A stretch of 47,032 bases of DNA. It comes from Gammaproteobacteria bacterium (GTDB lineage: Bacteria; Pseudomonadota; Gammaproteobacteria; Pseudomonadales; Azotimanducaceae). Shown one piece after another: positions 42,828 to 47,032 of the stretch. The notes under the pieces are model-generated. The model ran no database searches and had not been told where the DNA came from. It saw only the letters and a list, made by a program, of their open reading frames with translations. The DNA is taken from the NCBI GenBank assembly GCA_009841615.1, contig VXLL01000034.1, forward strand, positions 1 to 47,032, given 5' to 3'. Both the position numbers and the translations under genes were made by a program. Within the stretch, counting starts at the first letter, position 1; every line of letters begins with the position of its first letter.

Positions 42828-44831
42828 AGACTAACAGAAGAACTCATGCTGTTGGTGCTCGATGAACAGAGCGGTTTCATCGAACTTTCAGACAGCTGGG
42901 ATTTCGCATGTGTAGTAGCGGGATCAGTGATCGCTGACTTGGCCTTAGCCTATCGCATTGATACAGATTTAGAAAAACTGCAATTAATCGACGGTTCGCC
43001 GACAGGCGACCCCATTCTTGACGAAACGTTGAGTGAAATCGCGGCCGAAGAGCAAGTATTCAACACTCAATACTGGATTGAGAAAAATACACGCAGAACA
43101 GAAAGAGTGGTCGAAAATCTGCTTGAACGATTAGTTGAGAACGACATTCTGCAGTATGAAATCGGAGGATTTTGGGAACTTTCGAGTTCAGTAGCAAGTT
43201 CTCGCTCATATGAAAGTGCAGAAGGTACGAGTCTCCAAGAAGCAAAATCGAGAATTTTGAATGTTATCCTGAACGACGAAATTCCTACACCTCGAGATGT
43301 TCTTTTGATCTCGCTATTGCATAGTTGCCAATTTTTGAAGTTGCTACTCACCGAAGAAGACTATGAAGAGAAATTGGAGCGAATCGAGCTTCTCGCCGGT
43401 GCGGACTTGATTGGTCAATCCATTGCTAAGTCCATACAACAAACAACTCTTCTTCCTCGTCCGCGAGCCAAGATCGGAATGGCGGGCATTCCTAAAGTTA
43501 AATGGCGCGACCTATTGCGCGAAAAAGGATTTCATAGAGGCAATCTTCCACTCGGTTTGTGCGGCGTGCATAAGAAATTCGGTCCTGTAATTCAGACTCC
43601 AGTGAAATTTGGAAAGTCTCGTGCGATATTGCTCACTGGACCAGAAGTGAATCGTTGGGTCAACAAGTACGGACGGCTCTACCTTAGGACTAGAGACTAC
43701 ATAACAGACTTCGCGGGAGTGTTTGGAGCTGCTCGCGTCATGCCTGGTATGGACGGGGCGGAACACTATCGTCTTAGGAAGTGTCTACGTGCTGCTTACT
43801 CCCGAAACGCATTGATTCAACTATTACCCGAACTGTGTCAATTAATTCGTGAGACATTGCCTTCTTGGGACAACAACAAAGCCCATGTTGCTGCTGAAAA
43901 GTTTTGCAATTACATGAGTGTGCAGGTTTCCAATTTGTTTATCGGCGTAGATTGTGCGTCGTATGTTGATGACTTATTGGCATACAAGGATCGCGCACTG
44001 ACGGTACACGTGCAAAAAGCACTGCCCAAGTGGACGCTTGGTACTCCAAAAATGAAGCGTGCGCAGAAACTTGTACCGAAGCTGCTCAACTCTATAAAGT
44101 CCGCTCACACACCAGCGTTGCGTGAAGGAAAACCGATAGATATTGCCGATGCGTACATGGAACTCCATCGTCAAGATCCAGGGTATATGCCCGAGACTGA
44201 CCTCGCGTTTCCTTTCGCGGCGGGTCTTGTCGCTAGCCTGTACATGGGCAATGCGCTCGCGTTTGCGATGTACAACATGATCAAGCATCCCGATATTTAC
44301 GCAAGAGTCGCAGCAGAAGGTGAAGCGTTGTTTGCTGACGGTCGAATCCCAGACGGGAACGAGTTTGATGGAGATATGGTCGACGTCACTCGGCGAGTTT
44401 TTCTCGAATCTGAACGACTCTATCCGGTGATTCCCCTGCAACTTCGGACGGTGATGAACCGATGCATCGTCGCAGGAGTTGAGTTAGAACCGAGAACGCT
44501 CGTTATGATTGGACACACTGGCACCCACTATATGGAGGAATATTTTGAGAATCCACTTGAATTCGACATTGACCGGTTCCTGCCAGGCCGAGAGGAACAC
44601 CTCCAACCTAGCGTCTATGTTCCTTACGGTCTCGGAACGCACCATTGTTTAGGCCACCGTTACCTTGAACTGCAAGCGATCATAAATCTGCTCTTTCTCG
44701 CCTATCACTTTGAACTAGAGTTAGTTCCAGCAAACTACCAGATGAGAATTAATCCCTTATCCAACTTGTCTCCAAGTAAGAAAATGAAGATTCGCGTCGC
44801 CAAGGTAAAGCATCCGATCCCTAAAGTTTGA
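42825..44831 (+). CDS. GPP34-domain and cytochrome P450 fusion protein
   Basis: About 668 residues. The first 200 form a GPP34 (Golgi phosphoprotein 3) domain, a phosphoinositide/membrane-binding helical fold in eukaryotes: RLTEELMLLVLDEQSGFIEL, AGSVIADLALAYRI, DGSPTGDPILDETLSEIA and LERLVENDIL. A cytochrome P450 follows from about residue 225: the C-helix DGAEHYRLRK, the ExxR motif in FLESERLYP (Glu528 and Arg531), and the heme loop YGLGTHHCLGHRYLE with the thiolate at Cys608. The I-helix reads FPFAAGLVASLYMGNAL, so the usual acid-threonine pair for oxygen activation is Val-Ala. There is no signal or membrane helix; GPP34 probably gives membrane attachment. Convergent with a sterol methyltransferase gene, which suggests a sterol or isoprenoid substrate. 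Confidence 0.85.
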   Translation: MRLTEELMLLVLDEQSGFIELSDSWDFACVVAGSVIADLALAYRIDTDLEKLQLIDGSPTGDPILDETLSEIAAEEQVFNTQYWIEKNTRRTERVVENLLERLVENDILQYEIGGFWELSSSVASSRSYESAEGTSLQEAKSRILNVILNDEIPTPRDVLLISLLHSCQFLKLLLTEEDYEEKLERIELLAGADLIGQSIAKSIQQTTLLPRPRAKIGMAGIPKVKWRDLLREKGFHRGNLPLGLCGVHKKFGPVIQTPVKFGKSRAILLTGPEVNRWVNKYGRLYLRTRDYITDFAGVFGAARVMPGMDGAEHYRLRKCLRAAYSRNALIQLLPELCQLIRETLPSWDNNKAHVAAEKFCNYMSVQVSNLFIGVDCASYVDDLLAYKDRALTVHVQKALPKWTLGTPKMKRAQKLVPKLLNSIKSAHTPALREGKPIDIADAYMELHRQDPGYMPETDLAFPFAAGLVASLYMGNALAFAMYNMIKHPDIYARVAAEGEALFADGRIPDGNEFDGDMVDVTRRVFLESERLYPVIPLQLRTVMNRCIVAGVELEPRTLVMIGHTGTHYMEEYFENPLEFDIDRFLPGREEHLQPSVYVPYGLGTHHCLGHRYLELQAIINLLFLAYHFELELVPANYQMRINPLSNLSPSKKMKIRVAKVKHPIPKV

Positions 44832-44857
44832 GACATCGACGGCTACGTATAGTCGCA

Positions 44858-44879
44858 CTCTCACTATTTACTGTGAGAG
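44858..44879. terminator. Hairpin between convergent P450 and methyltransferase genes
   Basis: CTCTCAC and GTGAGAG form a perfect 7-bp stem around TATTTACT in the 63-base gap between the two stop codons. A short CTTTAA follows on the plus strand. Placement suggests a bidirectional terminator, though the U-tract is poor. Confidence 0.45.
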
Positions 44880-44894
44880 CTTTAACCCAAAGTC

Positions 44895-45941
44895 TTAGCT
44901 TGTTTCTGGTTTTCTCGCAAGGAAACAGTACAACGGCGTGAAAATGCCCGATTGGCCACCAGCGACATAGGCATCTGCTTGTCGATCAAGTAGCTCAATG
45001 ACACGCCAACTGTCCTTTGGAAACATACCGACGACCTCAGCCAGTCGAACTCCTCCCGCAAGTGTGCTCCGACCAGCGGGAACTCTGAGCCATGATCGAA
45101 GAGAGGAGGTAAGCCCATCCATCGGTTGGTACCAAGGTACACTCGAGTCACCTTTTACCTCTAAGTCCTTCGCTTCAATGATTTCGAACCCCACGTTTTC
45201 AAGAGCTTGACTAACCCTTTCAAACGTAAATAAGTCGTACAACGCAAGAGTAAATTTGATTTCGTCTCTGATTGCGCAGTGCCGTTCGTCATCAGGCATG
45301 AAGACGTTCGTTAGACACATTTCCTGACCCCAGAACAGCGAACCAGGTTTTAGGACGCGAAAAATCTCCGCGAAGGCGCGTTCTTTATTCGGAGCGTAAC
45401 AGGTCGATTCGATGGCGTATCCAGCATCGAAAGAACCAGGTTCGAAGGAACTCATGTCCATGAAATTGCATTGGCGATATTCAATCAAGTGGTCAAGCCC
45501 TGCTTCAGTCGTCTTCTGTTTGGCTTTTTGGAGTTGGTGTTCATTGTTATTAATGCCGAGTACCTTGGCACCTGACTCTTTTGCGATCCGGCGCAGAGGA
45601 CCACCCAAACCACAGCCAACATCAATGATCGTCATTCCTTCTCGCAGCTCTAATTTTTGAATCAAATGACGCTGATGGCGGATAATGGCTTCTTCTAAAG
45701 ACTCGTCCTTCGATATAGGAGCAAAGTGCAAGGATTCGTTCCATCCGAATTGCATCAACTCGGTAAACAGATCGTAATATTCGCTGACGGTCTCAGTGTG
45801 ATCGTACGAGTCGTTCTGAGTCTTGGCTTGTTCGCGTCGCTCAAGCCAGCTCTCATATCGATCCAGACTGTCTGCAACATTCAAATCACCATACGACTTA
45901 CGCAGGTTCTTTGGGAGTTTCAATAGGTCGGACGGCTTCAT
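44895..45941 (-). CDS. Sterol C-24 methyltransferase homologue (SMT/Erg6 family)
   Basis: A 348-residue SAM-dependent methyltransferase with all the SMT landmarks. Region I is YYDLFTELMQFGWNESLHFA (residues 55-74), corresponding to the YEYGWG sterol-binding segment; the SAM motif is IIDVGCGLGGP (105-115) followed by LGINNNEHQL; region III is YAIESTCYAP (175-184); then FRVLKPGSLFWGQE. The C-terminal part has PWYQPMDG and FTPLYCFLARKP, as in plant and fungal enzymes. Family members add a methyl group to the C-24 side chain of sterols. The match through region I and region III makes a generic small-molecule methyltransferase less likely. No sterol cyclase or squalene epoxidase is in the window. 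It follows the hydrolase gene by 99 bases on the same strand. Confidence 0.85.
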   Translation of the reverse strand: MKPSDLLKLPKNLRKSYGDLNVADSLDRYESWLERREQAKTQNDSYDHTETVSEYYDLFTELMQFGWNESLHFAPISKDESLEEAIIRHQRHLIQKLELREGMTIIDVGCGLGGPLRRIAKESGAKVLGINNNEHQLQKAKQKTTEAGLDHLIEYRQCNFMDMSSFEPGSFDAGYAIESTCYAPNKERAFAEIFRVLKPGSLFWGQEMCLTNVFMPDDERHCAIRDEIKFTLALYDLFTFERVSQALENVGFEIIEAKDLEVKGDSSVPWYQPMDGLTSSLRSWLRVPAGRSTLAGGVRLAEVVGMFPKDSWRVIELLDRQADAYVAGGQSGIFTPLYCFLARKPETS

Positions 45942-46040
45942 GAGATCAGTGCTTTGTGATCAGCTCGAACTAACAGCTGAAATTTTGTGGTGCGTTAAGT
46001 CGAAACAGGTAAACGACAGAATCTCGCGGATTTTCAACGA

Positions 46041-46838
46041 CTAGGCATCTATGTCTTCGAAGTTTTCAACCAGCCATTTCTTCATCTTATGCAGGTTGTC
46101 CATGAAGAGAAAGTAGTGATCCTCGTCGTCGGTAACGACATCTGCTTGAGGAATTTTTTCAAGCACTCGTTCTGTTTCCTTTGCGAATATGATCTCGTCC
46201 TCTGTAGAGTAAATAACTAGAACTTTGTCGGGGAGGGAGCCGAGTTTAGATCGGGTGTCAAACTTGTGCCGCACAATAAAGTGCAAAGGAACAGCTCGCA
46301 ATATGCTGCGATTAGCTACGTGCGCCAATGAGCGAAAGGGACTGATAAGAATCATACCGGCGATGTTCTCATCTACGATCTTTATCGCAACAGCACTGCC
46401 GATACTATCGCCCATCAATACTATAGGACGATCTGGGAATCGCTCTCGCACCATTTTTAGTGTCAACTTAGCATCGGCGATAGTTGTTTTCTCGGTCGGT
46501 CTGCCATCGCTTTTTCCGTGCCCGCGATAGTTTGGCAGTACGGCAGGTACCTTCAATCGATCCAGCGCGTGAGTGTACCCCAAAGCATCCTCCATTCTGC
46601 CGGCGAAAAAGAGAATCACAGGTCCTGGTGCAGACTCATTGACGATGTAGCCTCGAGACTTGAGATCTCTTTTCTCATCAACTACGAGGTCGTACTCGAC
46701 CGACGTTCGTGCAGGCATACTGTCTTCATAGGATACGGGACGGAATATGACGAAACCTTGGATACCCCATAGGACTACACAAACAACCAAATAAAGTTTG
46801 CCAAAAGCCTTCCCGACACGTTTTAGTAAGCGTTGCAT
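46041..46838 (-). CDS. Membrane-anchored alpha/beta hydrolase
   Basis: 265 residues of the ABHD/Bem46-like serine hydrolase group. An N-terminal hydrophobic segment (LYLVVCVVLWGIQGFVIF, residues 15-32) anchors it in the inner membrane. The fold motifs are NYRGHGKSDGRP, the nucleophile elbow GDSIGSA with Ser145, Asp214 in YSTEDEII, and His241 in DEDHYFLF, a complete catalytic triad. Family members hydrolyse esters or thioesters, often of lipids; the substrate here is unknown. GAGAGGG lies just before the ATG. It probably forms an operon with the downstream sterol methyltransferase, so an acylated sterol or lipid substrate is a reasonable guess. Confidence 0.85.
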   Translation of the reverse strand: MQRLLKRVGKAFGKLYLVVCVVLWGIQGFVIFRPVSYEDSMPARTSVEYDLVVDEKRDLKSRGYIVNESAPGPVILFFAGRMEDALGYTHALDRLKVPAVLPNYRGHGKSDGRPTEKTTIADAKLTLKMVRERFPDRPIVLMGDSIGSAVAIKIVDENIAGMILISPFRSLAHVANRSILRAVPLHFIVRHKFDTRSKLGSLPDKVLVIYSTEDEIIFAKETERVLEKIPQADVVTDDEDHYFLFMDNLHKMKKWLVENFEDIDA

Positions 46839-47032
46839 AAACCCTCTCTTGCTGACCTGCTTCTTTTAACTACCACTTGGACTGTTTTTGGTATTGATTG
46901 TTTCTTTCAGGAATGGTCGGTTTGCACTGATTCTACGAATTGTCCAGTCGAATTTTCTTGACATGGCAATTTGTTTTGAAATGAAGGAGATTCTCACGAC
47001 TACAACAGATTAACGCGACCTAGAACTTCGTT
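46839..47032. other. Upstream region of the hydrolase gene, no gene seen
   Basis: This 194-base end segment holds no supportable open frame. It should contain the promoter for the minus-strand hydrolase-methyltransferase pair; no clear -35/-10 pair stands out. Confidence 0.4.

Noticed and set aside
1..47032. CRISPR arrays, rRNA genes or prophage structural genes
   Set aside because: No regularly spaced direct repeats, rRNA-like segments or phage morphogenesis genes were seen anywhere in the window.

Overview
The window is about 47 kb of moderate-to-low GC DNA from a Gram-negative bacterium. Evidence for this is an RND/MFP/TolC efflux triad, many lipobox lipoproteins and a soluble NAD-type molybdenum formate dehydrogenase. 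The gene families fit an uncultured, possibly marine or host-associated proteobacterium, most likely gammaproteobacterial; this is inference, as no rRNA or marker gene is present. All calls were read by eye from translations; no alignment or database search was run. The sequence opens with ten C and a decapitated histidine kinase, so the left edge is probably a contig end.

Layout: (1) 1-1033, 3' end of a sensor histidine kinase and a convergent STAS protein. (2) 1240-7484, minus strand, a tightly overlapping formate dehydrogenase operon, fdsG-fdsB-fdsA-fdhD-mobA. (3) 7722-10520, an M16 metalloprotease lipoprotein. (4) 10521-15281, a decayed zone with an IS110-family pseudogene, an IS3-family pseudogene, hairpins and one secreted hypothetical protein. 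(5) 15282-16874, a gamma-glutamyltransferase. (6) 17166-23018, three paralogous exported ankyrin-repeat proteins, with a decayed AAA/DUF4143 ATPase between the second and third. (7) 23078-29004, minus strand, a cusC-cusB-cusA copper/silver efflux operon. (8) 29215-42659, two co-amplified gene families: A, exported proteins of about 290 residues with an invariant CxC...C C-terminus (three intact, one truncated, two probable relics), flanking and interleaved with B, five tandem TlpA/thioredoxin-domain lipoproteins of about 570-604 residues. (9) 42825-46838, a GPP34-cytochrome P450 fusion, a sterol C-24 methyltransferase homologue and a membrane-anchored alpha/beta hydrolase.

Functional reading: the fds block encodes NAD-linked formate oxidation plus two cofactor-maturation proteins. 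The cus block exports monovalent copper or silver. The A/B array looks like a lineage-specific envelope thiol system in which the B lipoproteins could act on the cysteine-rich A proteins; this is inferred from neighbourhood, shared export and cysteine content. Within B, CxxC and cis-proline positions diverge together: two copies are thioredoxin-like and two have aromatic CxxC motifs and no cis-proline. The GPP34-P450 gene beside a sterol methyltransferase suggests sterol or isoprenoid-lipid tailoring at a membrane and is the most unusual locus here. Two genes (STAS and GPP34-P450) appear to begin at ATT and ATC codons.
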